Source: Trematomus loennbergii
Lineage: Eukaryota > Chordata > Actinopteri > Perciformes > Nototheniidae
Assembly (NCBI GenBank): GCA_012861695.1
Contig: JAAOOA010000524.1
Span: 1,371,001-1,435,000 of the forward strand
Direction of reading: 5' to 3'
Length of the DNA: 64,000 nt
Position numbers and translations under genes: made by a program. Positions 13,304 through 24,439 of the stretch are shown here, one piece after another; the stretch's first letter is position 1, and each line of letters begins with the position of its first letter. The notes below the pieces were generated by a model. The model ran no database searches. It had not been told where the DNA came from and saw nothing but the letters and a program-made list of their open reading frames with translations.

Positions 13304-13560
13304 ATTCGCAGTCTCGCAGGTTCTCCGTGTCTCACTACAGCGTGTTCTCCTCCCGGGGTCCGGCTCACATCTGTCGGCTGTCTCGGCTCTTCTCTCTGTC
13401 CCGCTCCGGTCTGCGAGGCTCGGTCATGAAGGATGTGTTGCTCCGCCTGGCTGCAGTGCTGAGAGCCGCCGCCAGGTGGAGCTACCTGCCCCGTGGCGTT
13501 CAGGTGCTGCAGGGAAATCAAGGCTCCGAGCATGAAGAGTGCAGACAGTGAAAGTGTTGT
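13304..13560 (-). promoter_or_regulatory. pid1: pid1 5'UTR and CpG-rich promoter region (putative)
   Basis: Upstream of the pid1 ATG the sequence is GC- and CpG-rich (for example gctccgacg, cccggggtccgg, gagccgccgcc), in sharp contrast to the AT-rich flank beyond 13560. An upstream ATG at 13533 opens an 87-codon frame that overlaps the pid1 start in another frame, a possible uORF if transcription begins further up. No TATA box was recognised. The TSS position is inferred. Confidence 0.5.
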
Positions 13561-13745
13561 TTTGAGCTGTTTTATGTTGGAAAATCAGTGTACTGCAAGT
13601 CTTCGGTTCAAATCATTTAATGACAGTTAATAATATGAGTACAATCATGAGACATAATCGAAATATATTAATGTATAAGCTAAGCTAATAGAAAGTATTT
13701 ACAATGTTAATTGCTAAGACATGGAGAATTGGAGAAAGAATGTAT

Positions 13746-13870
13746 TATTATTATTGAGTATTGTAAGTATTATTATTTGTATTATTATTCTCTTATTATT
13801 CATATTTTTATTATTATCATTTTCTATTAATTATTTATTACTATTATGATTATTATTATTATTATTATTG
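13746..13870. repeat. (ATT)n-rich low-complexity stretch
   Basis: Imperfect tattattatt runs interrupted by single substitutions. Confidence 0.85.
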
Positions 13871-14060
13871 CCTGTAAATTGTTGTGCCATATCACTGCTC
13901 ATTTTCAATATACTCACGTGCAATTATTACTTTACAATCTATTAAACAATTTTTTCAGCTCTTTCAATATTTTCATGTATTCACTTACCATTTAAAATAC
14001 TGCTATTCATTTTTCACCATGGTGATCTTGTTTCCTTCGTGTCTTTGGGAATTGTATTCC

Positions 14061-14147
14061 TTTGTAGACCGTTTACATGCACAAAAAACATATATAACCG
14101 ACTACAGGAAAGGGAAAACCCCAAAAGGCATAATAGTCCCTCTTTAA
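14061..14147 (-). mobile_element. family-A MITE terminal fragment
   Basis: tttgtagaccgtttacatgc through cataatagtccctctttaa, ending at TTAA 14144-14147. It is a truncated right end. Confidence 0.8.
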
Positions 14148-15075
14148 AACAAACTGAGTTCCTTAAATGGTCTCCACCCTAAATGATTCTCTGTAATACT
14201 TATCTCTTGAAAATAAAAATTACCATCTTCTCCAGTGACATAGTGGTAGGAAATGAGCTGCTAAAACAATCAAGCAGTCAATATAATACATACAGAAGTA
14301 TTCATTTTCGTTTAATGTAAAATCAGCATGAAAAATGAATGATTTTTCCGCTAGCATTATGATATTGAGCTTCATTATGTATAAAAAAAGACTTCAAGGC
14401 CTCAGAGGATGAGTCATCCAGACCGAAGCAGCCAGCCAGCGCAGGAATGCAGTTAAAATGGAAATGATCGTATAAAAACTTAACATAAATGGCGTGGCAT
14501 TATTTCAGTGGTTGGTGGTTTTTGAAAAAAGTGGTTTGTTTAATTCCTCCATTCTCATTATTCCAAGTTTCACAAAGGCAGCTAAGGACAGAGTCTCTGT
14601 AGTCGTGCCGACACATTTTGATCTGCCTAATCTTCTCAATAACAAGTCAAGTTGTACCAAAAACAAGCAGTCCTCCTCCTGCCTGATTTCAAATAAGCTA
14701 GGTTTTTGTGACCTTGTTATTCTAAAAGTGCGGTCTGGGAATCCGCTGAAGCATCATCCATTATTTGTGGGAAATGTTGAATGAATTTATTCTCCTGCTG
14801 CCAGGACGCTTTGACCGTAAATCCTGAAATATGAAAAGTGATATTGCTTCTGATGAAACCACAGCCAGGAGAGACAATCTCAGTTTATCAAAGGGAAGGC
14901 CTTGAAGGAGACGTATAGACTCTCTGTCATAGCTCTGTGTGTTCAGGGACCCGTGTCAGGCCAGTTTGGGAATACTCTGACCCTCCAGGGCACACAGGGG
15001 GCAAAGGTCAAGCACAAGGCCTCCAAAGAAAACCATAAGCAAAGGTGAGAGCCATCAATAACATCTGGTGCTCGT

Positions 15076-15140
15076 GTGTGTGCGTGTGCGTGTGCGTGTG
15101 CGTGTGGGTGTGTGTGTGTGGTGTGTGTGTGTGTGTGTGT
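15076..15140. repeat. (GTGTGC)n/(GT)n microsatellite
   Basis: gtgtgc hexamers grading into GT dinucleotides. Confidence 0.9.
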
Positions 15141-15623
15141 TATATATGTAGGTGTGTTTCTCACTCTGTATTTAGCGATGTTTACATGAGGAACATCTGG
15201 ATAAAGCCTCAGGTCACAGAGTGTGTTCTCATTACCAACACTCCATAAAAGGGCTTTCCCACGATGCAGTCTGGTGGGTATGACCTTGGGACGTTGCAGA
15301 GACACACACTGCTGATTCTTCTTTCTTGTGGTTTTTGTTTGCATATTTTTAAAGAAAATACAAAACAATAAACAAGATCCATGATTCCAATTAGATAAGT
15401 TCAGACCAAAACTCATTGCAGCATGTCATCTAATCATGGCTGCATGGGTTAAAGGAAAACTGCCTTACTGACACCTTATTTTGAAATAAAATGGTCAGTA
15501 GTTTACGGAGAGAGTCATCTTTGTTTGTCCCTTTTGAATCGTGCCAGGAATGAATGAATTCATGTTTGTTAGATCATTTTGAAGGTCAAGAAAGTCAAGT
15601 TTGCGCTAAAACTGTTAAAGTAA

Positions 15624-16418
15624 TGCTGCGTTCACACCGGACGCGATGCGATTTTTGGGGGCGGCGCGATTACATGTAAAGTCAATGCAGAGATGTGGAC
15701 AGACGCGAATTCGCTCCGATGGCGCGCATGAAGCGGTTGATGCGAATGCCGCGGCGCGATTGAGGCGATTGGAGACAACCGCTCGAGTTCAATTTCTTCA
15801 ACTCAAGCGTCAAATTGCGTGACGCGATCTCGCGGTAGCCAATCAGCGGTGAGGATCTCAGCCAGCCGTCACTGACGTTGAACCAGAAAACCAAAACATC
15901 AGCCGTTAGCTGTTAGCACTCAGAGCTCACAGCTTCTCATATCTGTTCAGAAACTAGACAAAAGTTAAACAAGTACAAACCACAGACTGCCTGTGTCATG
16001 GTGAATACAGTCGCTGTTTATTTATGTCTGTATAGGCCGTTGTTGTGAGTGTGGCGGTCGGAGCATATACTGCGTTAGCTAGCCTGGTCGACCAGATCTC
16101 CATTCAGAAAACACGCATTTTAAAAGGTTTTCGCCTGCCTCTTGTCTGCAGACTTGTCAAAGCATTAATTCATGGTTTTTACTAACCGGTATCAGTATGT
16201 TGTTACTTCGGCATCATTTAGAAACGTGTATTACAATTAAATCACGGTCAAATATGTTCATTTTATTGTAGTTGTAGCTCCCTAGCCAGCACGTCTTGTT
16301 TGAATGATGCGAGTAAACACAGCTGACAGCCGCGGTGAAAGTCGAGCGTTTAGAGCGATGCGATAGGAGCGATTAGAGCGAAGCGAATATTCGCATCGCG
16401 TCCGGTGTGAACGCAGCA
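15624..16418. mobile_element. PIF/Harbinger-like MITE, 795 bp, TAA target duplication
   Basis: TGCTGCGTTCACACCGGACG on the left is matched by its reverse complement at 16389-16418, giving about 30 bp of near-perfect terminal inverted repeat. TAA flanks both sides (15621-15623 and 16419-16421), typical of PIF/Harbinger. No transposase was recognised inside. Confidence 0.85.
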
Positions 16419-16725
16419 TAAGACTGTTACAATACAGAATTAAAAAGACTACACAACCAGAACTAAAACACCTGGGTTTGGTACAGGGATGTACTCTAAC
16501 GATCACCATGACTTGCTTGTTAATTTACTGCTTTTTAGTTGATAAAAAGACTACAAAAGTCCATAAAAAACATCAGGTATAACGTTACATTTGTGTGTGG
16601 AACATACAGTAGCTAAGTTACCCAGCTAGCTCGCGCAGGTGACATGTATACGAGAAAGGAGAATGTAGTTCACTAACCTGTTTCTCACAAAACTAAATGG
16701 AAGGACTTGACTTTCAAAATATGTT

Positions 16726-16950
16726 TTAAAGAGGCCCTGTTGTGCTTTTTGGGTTGACCTTTTCCTGTAGTGTGTTATATAGGTTTGTGTGCATGTAAAT
16801 GGTCTGCAAAGGCTGAAATCCCTGTGTTCCCTCCATTAGACTCAGTTTACTTCTGGAACATAATGACATCACTATGTTACACTCACACTTCTATTGGCTA
16901 GTGCTCCAACACATTGTACGTGATAGGCTAAGGGGTTGACCAATCACAAC
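16726..16950 (+). mobile_element. family-A MITE, 3'-truncated
   Basis: Starts TTAAAGAGGCCCTGTTGTGC and runs through the attggctagtgctccaacac segment, then breaks at gaccaatcacaac and joins a 'gtactcagat'-type repeat. Confidence 0.8.
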
Positions 16951-17144
16951 ATTAGAAGTGGGAAGTATTAGGAAATGGAAATACTCAGATTGATTACAAG
17001 TACTCAAATATGTATTTTAGTACAGTAATAAGTACATTTACTTCATTACTGTCCAAAAGTGCCCACATAAGATGAATGTAGTGCAATGTTCCCCCCTGCT
17101 GTCGTCACTGCAGAACAACAACAACACATGAGACACACAGACGC

Positions 17145-18185
17145 CTTCTGTTGTTCACTTGAATCTTTATTGTTTACATCATTCAACATAGATAATAAGT
17201 AACCATGTGGCCAATGTGTTTAAAATGAGAGAGAAATCAATAGCTGAGCCTATTGGTAAAACATTGCTTGACCTTGAGAAACAACACAGCTGCACGGACA
17301 GAGAGTTTTCCAATGGCAGGACACAGAAGCACATTTAAATCACCCTCCTCTTCTTCATCTTCCTCCTCCATTACATCCACCCTAAAGCCAGTAAATAATC
17401 ACCCTATTCAACACCGTCAATACTAGAGGTGAATGTGTACACTGATTAAAACCAACTATTTGTCTGTGTATTGAGAGATATACCTACCTATTATCCTAAA
17501 TATCACTGATATACATACAGCAGGATGGTAGGGTCACAGTACTTCTGTAAACTTTCTTTACTAATCATACACCAATGATAAAACTTGCATGTAAAGACGA
17601 TATGTATTTAAAAAAAAAAAACTGTGTGACTAGTATTTTATACATGTGTGTATTTCCTCTACTAACCACAAATCACCCCCTCCCAAAAAGATATTTGGTA
17701 CAATCTTGAGAAAAAACAACAACGACCAAGTACAAAGGATTTGGAAATAATACAGAGAACATCTAATCTAACCATGCACGAAGTAAGGCAACCTACTGCA
17801 GATTTTTTTTTTTTAAGATATAGAAAAAGATACAGTGTATGCACCGAGAGGAGTGCATCTATTTCTACCACACCATCAGCGCTGCGTACTGAGATTACAC
17901 GTAGAAATGTTGGGCCGTGGGTCGCAGACAGACAGTCTAAAGTCATCTCTCTTGTACAGCAGAGCTTACTGGTAGTGTCGTCAATAACTTAATGCATCGT
18001 ATGCTACAATAAAGCCTTATCAAATTCCAGATTTTTTAAACTACAGAGTATGTTTTTTTTCCCTAACTATACATTCAATTTTGTTCTGCTGTTGTTTTTT
18101 TCTTAAGAAATACTTCAAGATGTATACTGACGTTCTGTTTATATATGTGGTGTTTGTGTGTAGCTTGTGAAAGGATGGTTGTGTT
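17145..18185 (-). other. dner: dner 3'UTR
   Basis: About 1.04 kb of repeat-poor, AT-rich sequence follows the stop codon. The only AATAAA on the minus strand in this stretch is at 17171-17166. No MITE, LINE or SINE match was seen, unlike nearly all neighbouring noncoding DNA, which suggests constraint. The end is inferred from the poly(A) signal, not from transcripts. Confidence 0.7.
17166..17171 (-). terminator. dner: dner poly(A) signal AATAAA
   Basis: AATAAA on the minus strand is followed about 25-50 nt later by a GU-rich stretch (TCTGTGTGTCTC, TGTTGTTGTTGTT). That is the expected downstream element for cleavage near 17145-17150. Confidence 0.7.
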
Positions 18186-18297
18186 TTACAAATCCTTGGT
18201 CTTGATGAGGGTGACCAGAGGCTTGTCGTCAGGACTGTAGTCCTCGTAGGCGATGGGAGTCGCATCGTACATGGCAGGCTTGGCCTTCTTGCCAAAT
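18186..18297 (-). CDS. dner: dner exon 13: C-terminal tail and stop codon
   Basis: The acceptor is tattttttttag-like (ag at 18298-18299). The exon completes Arg and reads FGKKAKPAMYDATPIAYEDY, then SPDDKPLVTLIKTKDL and TAA at 18188-18186. It matches the mammalian C-terminus almost residue for residue. Length is 112 nt, in phase with exon 12. The conserved C-terminal residues mark the true end of the protein. Confidence 0.97.
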
Positions 18298-19585
18298 CTA
18301 AAAAAATAAAGCATAACAGTGCTTGTTAGTACATTGATGGAAAGTAACTAAGTACAATTACGCATGTACTGTAGCCTACTTAAGTACAATGTTGTACTGT
18401 ACTTGAGTATATCCATTTAAGCTTTAGTAAGCCTACTTTTCAGATTCTGCATTGAAAAAACATTTGATACACTTCTATCATAATGTATTTATAAATATGA
18501 TACTAGTGGACTAACTGTTTAAAGTGGACCTATCATGCTATATTTGAATAATATAGTGTAGGACCATACCTATATAAGGCATATTTATACTTTTTTTTTT
18601 CAAATACCAAACAGATCATGCATTTTAGCCATGCCTCATTTTGCTCAATTTAAAAATGTTTAGCTCTGTGTTTGTAAGGGCAGATAAGGGCAGAACAGCA
18701 CCATCTAGAGGCCTGGCATATGTACTACAGCGTCTCCAGCGTTTTCGAACGGCAATGGCCGTGGCTGTCTCCTCCTGATTGGTGGAGTTGGCCCAATAGC
18801 CGTAGCGCCACCGTCCTGACGTCAGGACAGTGTTCAAATCTGGATCAGTTTTTATCAGATCCGTTGCAGCCCCTTTTTTAGAGATTTGGGTATGGAGGAA
18901 TATAGAGAGGGTTGTGTTTTCTGACACTTGGTGAGTTCCCTGGAACACCGGGACACATATTCATGTATAAAAGACGTACAAAAGTGCATTTTGCATGATA
19001 GGTCCCTTTAAGTCACAAAGAAGGTGCATATCTGAAGCTTCTACTGTATGTCTTAAAAACAGCGGTTGCTAACAAGTGACTAAATCAATCTAGATGACTT
19101 CATCAAGCCGAGCCTCCTTTAGCTTAGCGGTGTCAATGTGAAGTCATGTGATCGTGATGAATTTTTTTTAAAGCATAATGTTGGCTTCAAACTTCTGCCA
19201 ATTGCATACGCTTAAAAAATAATTAAAGCAGTGTTAATATGTGGAGATTATCCGGCTGAACAAAACGTGAAAGTATCATAAACATATTTTTGCCACAGGT
19301 CTTAGTGTCTTTTAATGGAAAAATCCAATTGCTTTTATTCGATGGAGTCCTTTGCGATGCTAACTTCCAGGTCGGACTACAAACGTCATCACTGCACCAC
19401 TTTTTCGTGCATATGATATCAATGATAATAAATAATTAGCTCCCTTGAATAATGGGTGGAGTTCCCCTATTAAAAAAATGCAAATTAACCCAAAGCACCA
19501 ACACAGAAATGGCTGTTTTTAATAACATCTACCTACTAAACACTTTGTTGTAAATCAATGGATGTTTTAAATCCCCGTCACTGAC
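18298..19585 (-). other. dner: dner intron 12
   Basis: Contains a 'gtacttgagta' repeat piece at 18330-18420 and a complete family-B MITE at 18519-19011. The remaining sequence is unassigned. Confidence 0.85.
18519..19011 (-). mobile_element. family-B MITE, 493 bp (copy 1)
   Basis: Bounded by TTAA on both sides. The ends are TTAAAGTGGACCTATCATGC and TTGCATGATAGGTCCCTTTAA. The internal GTCCTGACGTCAGGAC palindrome and CCAAT/ATTGG motifs are shared with copies at 23.8, 38.2 and 53.1 kb. Confidence 0.88.
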
Positions 19586-19832
19586 CTGGCGTGGCGGATG
19601 GACGCGATGGCGTTGCTGAACTCGCTGTCGATGCTGCGGCAGTTGTAGAACTCCTGGTAGGCGTGGCGTGACGATCCCTGGTACTCGATGCGGCTGATAC
19701 GGCAGATGCCCACGATGAGGATGATGAGCATGAGGACGAAGGCCACGCACAGCGCTCCGATGATGATGTAGAGGGAGTGGCGGGGCATGTTGGTCAGGGT
19801 GTCCTCCGTGTGGGCCGGCTTCCACTGCAGGT
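19586..19832 (-). CDS. dner: dner exon 12: juxtamembrane, transmembrane helix, proximal tail
   Basis: This 247-nt exon lies after tttatttcag, with donor CCAG|gtcagt. It reads LQWKPAHTEDTLTNMPRHS, then a hydrophobic helix at about 19702-19776 (IIIGALCVAFVLMLIILIVG). The tail follows: ICRISRIEYQGSSRHAYQEF, then YNCRSIDSEFSNAIASIRHA. The YQEF motif fits the tyrosine-based sorting signal (YxxPhi) described for mammalian DNER dendritic targeting. The final Arg codon is split with exon 13. This is the most conserved part of the protein and is intact. Confidence 0.97.
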
Positions 19833-20915
19833 CTGAAATAAAGAAAGACGGAAGTATAATAATAATTCCAAAAAACTATAATAAAAATACAAAATACAAA
19901 TATTTGAAATATATAATAATACAATAAAAAATTATCACAATAAATAAAAAATAATAATTATAATAATAATACAAAATTCATTTTATTTTATGTATTTTTT
20001 TACTTCAATTCTTAGTTTTTTGTTTGACTAATACGTATCATTTAAACATAATCTAATTAGATATCATTTTGTCAGGTCTGATAATAAATCAATTTCGATT
20101 AGATGTTTTCAGTAAGGCATTGATGACTGTCCGGCTTGGACTGGGAGCCGTAGGGTCGCCGGTTCAAGTCCCCGACCAGACCTAAAATATGGAGTGTGGA
20201 CTGCTACATGGAGAGGTCCCAGTTCACCTCCTGCCCTACCGTGGTGCCCTTGAGCAACGCACCGGACAACCCCCTTCCCCCCTCACTCCAATTGCTCCCC
20301 GGGGCTGTACAATAGCTGCCCACTGCTCCTAGTACTAGACTCCTGGTACTAGGATGGGTTACATGCAGAGAACACATGTCACTGTGTGCTCTGCATGTGT
20401 GACCATTAAAGAGGGTCTCATCCCTCCGATTCTATTCTCTACTTGATTGTTGGAATCGATTTTCTTATTTTTTTAAATAACGTTTATAATTGGCTAAATA
20501 CATTGAGATTTCTATTTATTTGATTGATGATATTTTCTGAAATGATTAATGGTTTATTTTGATTTTTGAGTGACTGATACTGGTGGAAATAAATGCAGGT
20601 CAAAATAGCAAAAAAAAGACTGTGCTGTGGCTAACAGGTTTATTTTGTCTCATAAGCTATTTCCAAATGTTGTCGACCCGAAAATGTAGAAAAATTAAAC
20701 CATATTTAACTCAAGACCTGTTTAAAAAGGCTTACAATAAGAAAAATAAAGAATTGAGTTTGTGTGATATGTCCGTTGTTGTCCTCCAGCCTTTCAAATT
20801 CAGACAGACATTAAGAAGGAGAGAGGAAAACCCCCCTCACAGAGAGAGGGGGCATGTAGCTTCTTCTCATGTGAGATGAATAGCTGAACGCAGGTTTTCT
20901 GGCAGGCTGACTTAC
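19833..20915 (-). other. dner: dner intron 11
   Basis: AT-rich sequence next to the exon 12 acceptor, then a tRNA-derived SINE at about 20120-20440. Nothing else was recognised. Confidence 0.85.
20120..20440 (+). mobile_element. tRNA-derived SINE
   Basis: Has a polymerase III B box ggttcaagtc at 20161-20170 in a tRNA-like head (gggagccgtagggtcgcc), then cttgagcaacgcaccg and a body ending in tgtgaccattaaagagg. Head and body resemble the element at 21641. Confidence 0.7.
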
Positions 20916-21046
20916 GGATCTCACAGCTGGGCCCCACCCACCCAGGTGGACAGTGACAGGTGAAGCGTTTGATTGGTCGACGCAGGTGCCTCCATGGTGA
21001 CAAGGGCTGCTCTCACACTCGTTAACGTCCACCTCACACTTCTCCC
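20916..21046 (-). CDS. dner: dner exon 11: last EGF-like repeat, calcium-binding type (one-base deletion)
   Basis: The acceptor is gtccctccag and the donor ATCC|gtaagt. It reads EKCEVDVNECESSPCHHGGT then CVDQSN in one frame and FTCHCPPGWVGPSCEI in the next. The DVNEC start is typical of calcium-binding EGF repeats. One base is missing near 20968-20972, probably a G of a Gly codon in SNG-FTC. Length is 131 nt where 132 is needed. Confidence 0.94.
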
Positions 21047-21995
21047 CTGGAGGGACGGGAGAGGGTTGCGTTCAATAACAAGTAGAAGAAGCAGAATCTG
21101 AGGCGTACAGTTTTCACACTCCTGATGAGGCTGTTTACAAAACCATGGACTTAGAAGCAAAATGCAGAATGTCATACATCAATATTATTTTAAAATAAGA
21201 AAACACTTTTATTAACCCTCAAGGGAAATTGAGGTGTCAGAGCAGCGGCTTCAATAAGAGTGAAGCATAGGACATGTAAGAGCTTATACAGGGATACAAA
21301 CAAAGTAAGTGTGAATACAAATAACAACAATAGTAAACACAGAGTAGCTGAATGGATATGAACAGTTATATGTCTAGGTGCAAGTACAAGTCCAAAATAG
21401 GTATGTACTATGCAAGTCTTTATTACATACAATTCAGGTCATAAAGATGTTTTTTAAGAAGTATTTTTTAAAGCCGTCATTTTGGAGCTGCTACTAGATA
21501 CCACTGGCTATGTTGATCAGGTATTATGAGGAAAAAAAACGGTCAACAAGGGCATTAGTCATTATTATCTTGAATGCAGTCTATTAGAAGCATTGTTTAC
21601 CATATCCTTACATATAGATTTATAACCATATACATTTTCAGTCGGCAGTAGCTCAGTCTGAAGGGACTTGGCTTGTGAACTTAAGAGTTTCCGGTTCAAG
21701 TCCCGATCAGACCAGAAAAACAGAGTGTGGACCGTTAGCTGAAGAAGTGCTAGGAGTGTCCTTGAGCACCCCCCAACAGAACAAACTGGGACTGAAAAAA
21801 CTTGGCCTGTTTGCTCTGACACCTCTCCATAAAAAAAGTGCATGTTTACAGTATCTGTATGTGTGTATCAAGACCTAGTGTGTCCTTTGCATGTGTGCAT
21901 TTGTTCTAACAGAGTGAAAAATTATGAATAAAGTCACTTCTTCTTAATTTCATTCCTACAGTATAATAGGCGGTTAGTGTTCTGCCGATGCTCAC
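21047..21995 (-). other. dner: dner intron 10
   Basis: Contains a LINE-tail-like piece at about 21200-21245 (ttattaaccctcaagggaaa) and a SINE at 21641-21932. Confidence 0.8.
21641..21932 (+). mobile_element. tRNA-derived SINE
   Basis: A box tagctcagtctg at 21649-21660 and B box ggttcaagtc at 21693-21702 are correctly spaced. The body has gtccttgagcacccccc and ends in an A-rich gtgaaaaattatgaataaag. Confidence 0.8.
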
Positions 21996-22109
21996 CCAGG
22001 TATCCCGGCTGGCAGGAGCAGGACACGTTGAGTCCTTCACTCTCACAGCGCCCTCCGTTCTGGCAGCGCATCTTCAGACATGGATCCTTGTAGATTTCAC
22101 AGTGTCTGC
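21996..22109 (-). CDS. dner: dner exon 10: EGF-like repeat
   Basis: This is a 114-nt phase 1/1 exon after tgtgtgtgcag with donor CTGG|gtgagc. It reads RHCEIYKDPCLKMRCQNGGR and then CESEGLNVSCSCQPGYLG. The H-CE-YKDPC stretch and SEGLN match the mammalian repeat. The frame is intact. A 302-bp hAT element sits about 50 bp upstream of the acceptor. Confidence 0.95.
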
Positions 22110-22523
22110 CTGCACACACAGAACAGGCCATATTAACACCACAACATGCACTAGTCTACAGCAGCGGTGTCCAAACCACGGCCCGGGAGCCAAATGCGGC
22201 CCGCGGACCATTTTGAATCGGCCACTCAGCAAATTCAAAAAGTATAATGACTTAAGTATAATAAACTTGTGCTTTTCTTATATTGTACTTCTTAATATAT
22301 ATATGTTCAAATATATTACACAGTATTCATGTGTTAATAAGCCCTATTTTCAAATACATTTATTCAATACAATTTGAAAACATGTTCTAACAAGTTGATA
22401 AGAAAAAAGCCCAATACATTTTTCTGTATGTGGCCCTCGGAGAAAAAAGTGTGGACACCCCTGGTCTACAGTATACAGAGGTCATGCATCTAATAGTAAT
22501 AATAATCCCAAACTCAGACATAC
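22110..22523 (-). other. dner: dner intron 9
   Basis: A short intron, most of which is a 302-bp hAT element. Confidence 0.9.
22162..22463. mobile_element. non-autonomous hAT element with perfect 8-bp TSD
   Basis: The ends are cagcggtgtccaaacc and gtgtggacacccctg. GTCTACAG is duplicated at 22154-22161 and 22464-22471. Subterminal cggcccgggagcc / gtggccctcgg segments are typical of Charlie-like hAT elements. No transposase remains. Confidence 0.9.
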
Positions 22524-22646
22524 CTTCAAACTGTGTAGTGCAGACACACTCGTAGGCGTTGATGAGGTCCTTGCAGGTGGCGTAGTTCTGGCAGGGGGCC
22601 GACAGACACTCGTTGTACTCCTCCTCACAGTACAGCCCGTGGTAGC
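22524..22646 (-). CDS. dner: dner exon 9: EGF-like repeat
   Basis: This is a 123-nt phase 1/1 exon after tttcccattcag, with donor GAAG|gtatgt. It reads YHGLYCEEEYNECLSAPCQN and then ATCKDLINAYECVCTTQFEG. The YHG-YCEEEYNECLSAPC segment is nearly identical to mammalian DNER. The frame is intact. Confidence 0.96.
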
Positions 22647-23808
22647 CTGAATGGGAAACAGAAATAGAGTATATATCGAGTCATTAAATATTTAGTCATA
22701 CTATACATTTTGCTGCATTGCCCTATTTTATCTAGGGGAGGGTTGAACTGTAAATGAAAGCTATTTGGCTGTGATAAGCAGTTAATATAACTCATTCACA
22801 TATACTGTACTGACCCTCAAAATAACTCTGCATTATGTTTAGAATTTGGAGGCGCTATGGTACTTGCATGACTTTAAAACAACCACAATCATGACCTTTA
22901 ATCATCATAATCAATAACCGTTCATTGCCTTCCAAAAAAAGGGATATACTTTCATGTAAATAAGGTATAATAAGTGAAAAAGGTGTGGTAATGGGTTGCC
23001 TGAAGTAAGACTAAAGGTGTAGCACAGAATTGATTTGACAATGTATACAATATGCTTTAAACAAACAGTCTAATGGTGTATGGCAATCTGGAGGACATTA
23101 GGATGGTTACGATTGGTTTAACATTTGTATTACTCTGCGCATGTGTGTAGACTTGTTTATATGTAAAGAAGGAGAAAGAGTGCACGTGTGTTTACGTATA
23201 ATACTCTTGCCAGGGATAAAGAAAAATGCAGAAAGCAGGTTCCTCAAAAGGTTCCTACATTCATTTTCAATGTACTTCACCAAAGAACCTCAAAGGAAAA
23301 TGCAGCACAACGGCTAACAGAGCAGCCACATATCTTTACATCTGCAAAAAACACAAGGAAACTTCAGATATCAATCACCTAACATTTGTTAAGTGTAGGA
23401 ATATATTGTCAGTCCCGTATTTTGCCCCTGAGCTTCAATGGCATTGGACAGAAGGTCAAGTAGCATGCAGTGCTCCGTGTTTTCCATAGGATGGCAGCTG
23501 TGCAACATCTGAGAGCATCGTCAGTGCATGAGTCACACAATCTATTATTCTCCAGTGACATTGAAGAACGTAAAATAAAGTGTAATGTACAGATTGTAAC
23601 TCTGATGTGATACAGTTGATGGGCTCGTCATTTAGATAAATCTGTTAAAAACAAGAAAGGACCTGAGGAAAGAGTGGATGTCAATTTATTTTATGAAAGT
23701 CACTGTGTATTAAATCTAAAAGGACTTTTGCTGGAAATAAATCAGTGGTGGTCAGTACAAAGTATTACATAAAGTATATTATGATGCTAATATTTATTTA
23801 GTTTTTTC

Positions 23809-24314
23809 TTAAAGGGGACCTATCATGCAAAATGCACTTTTGTACGTCTTTTATACATGAATATGTGTCCCTGGTGTTCCAGGGAACTCACCAAGTGTCA
23901 GAAAACACAACCCTCTCTATTTTCCTCCATACCCATATCTCTAAAAAAGGGGCTGCAACGGATCTGATAAAAACTGATCCAGATTTGAACACTGTCCTGA
24001 CGTCAGGACGGTGGCGCTACGGCTATTGGGCCAATCCAGATATGAACACTGTGCTGACATCAGGAGGAGACAGCCACGGCCATTGCCGTTCTAAAGCGCT
24101 GGAGATGCTGTAGTACATATGCCAGGCCTCTAGATGGTGCTGTTGCTCACAGAATCAACCCTTGCTAAAACAGAGCTAACATTTTTCAAATTGAGCAAAA
24201 TGAGGCATGGCTAAAATGCATGATCTCTTTGGTATTTTGAAAGTATAAATATGCCTTATATTGGTATGGTCCTATACTATATTATTCAAATATAGCATGA
24301 TAAGTCCACTTTAA
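23809..24314 (+). mobile_element. family-B MITE (copy 2)
   Basis: The ends are TTAAAGGGGACCTATCATGC and ATAGCATGATAAGTCCACTTTAA with TTAA at both borders. TGACGTCA lies at 23998-24005. A short internal duplication after the palindrome (aatccagatatgaacactg) makes it slightly longer. Confidence 0.88.
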
Positions 24315-24439
24315 GTAAGACAAATAACAAAACATGTAATCAAAGTGCCTATTCTAATATTTGGTTGTAATGTATAGTCAAGAAATATGAAAAAAGTCAT
24401 ATTATAATATCTAAAAAAATACATTTTAAAAGACATAGT

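Larger units (their letters stand above)
13561..17144. other. dner-pid1 intergenic region
   Basis: About 3.6 kb between the pid1 promoter block and the dner poly(A) site. It contains AT-rich (ATT)n sequence at 13746-13870, a family-A end at 14061-14147, a GT/GTGTGC microsatellite at 15076-15140, a Harbinger-type MITE at 15624-16418 and a truncated family-A MITE at 16726-16950. No gene was recognised. Confidence 0.6.

Noticed and set aside
13156..13551. 131-codon plus-strand ORF in the CpG-rich block
   Set aside because: Crosses a CA repeat and lies over the pid1 first exon on the opposite strand; GC-rich DNA gives open frames by chance.
18009..18014. AATAAA in the dner 3'UTR region
   Set aside because: It is on the plus strand, opposite to dner.
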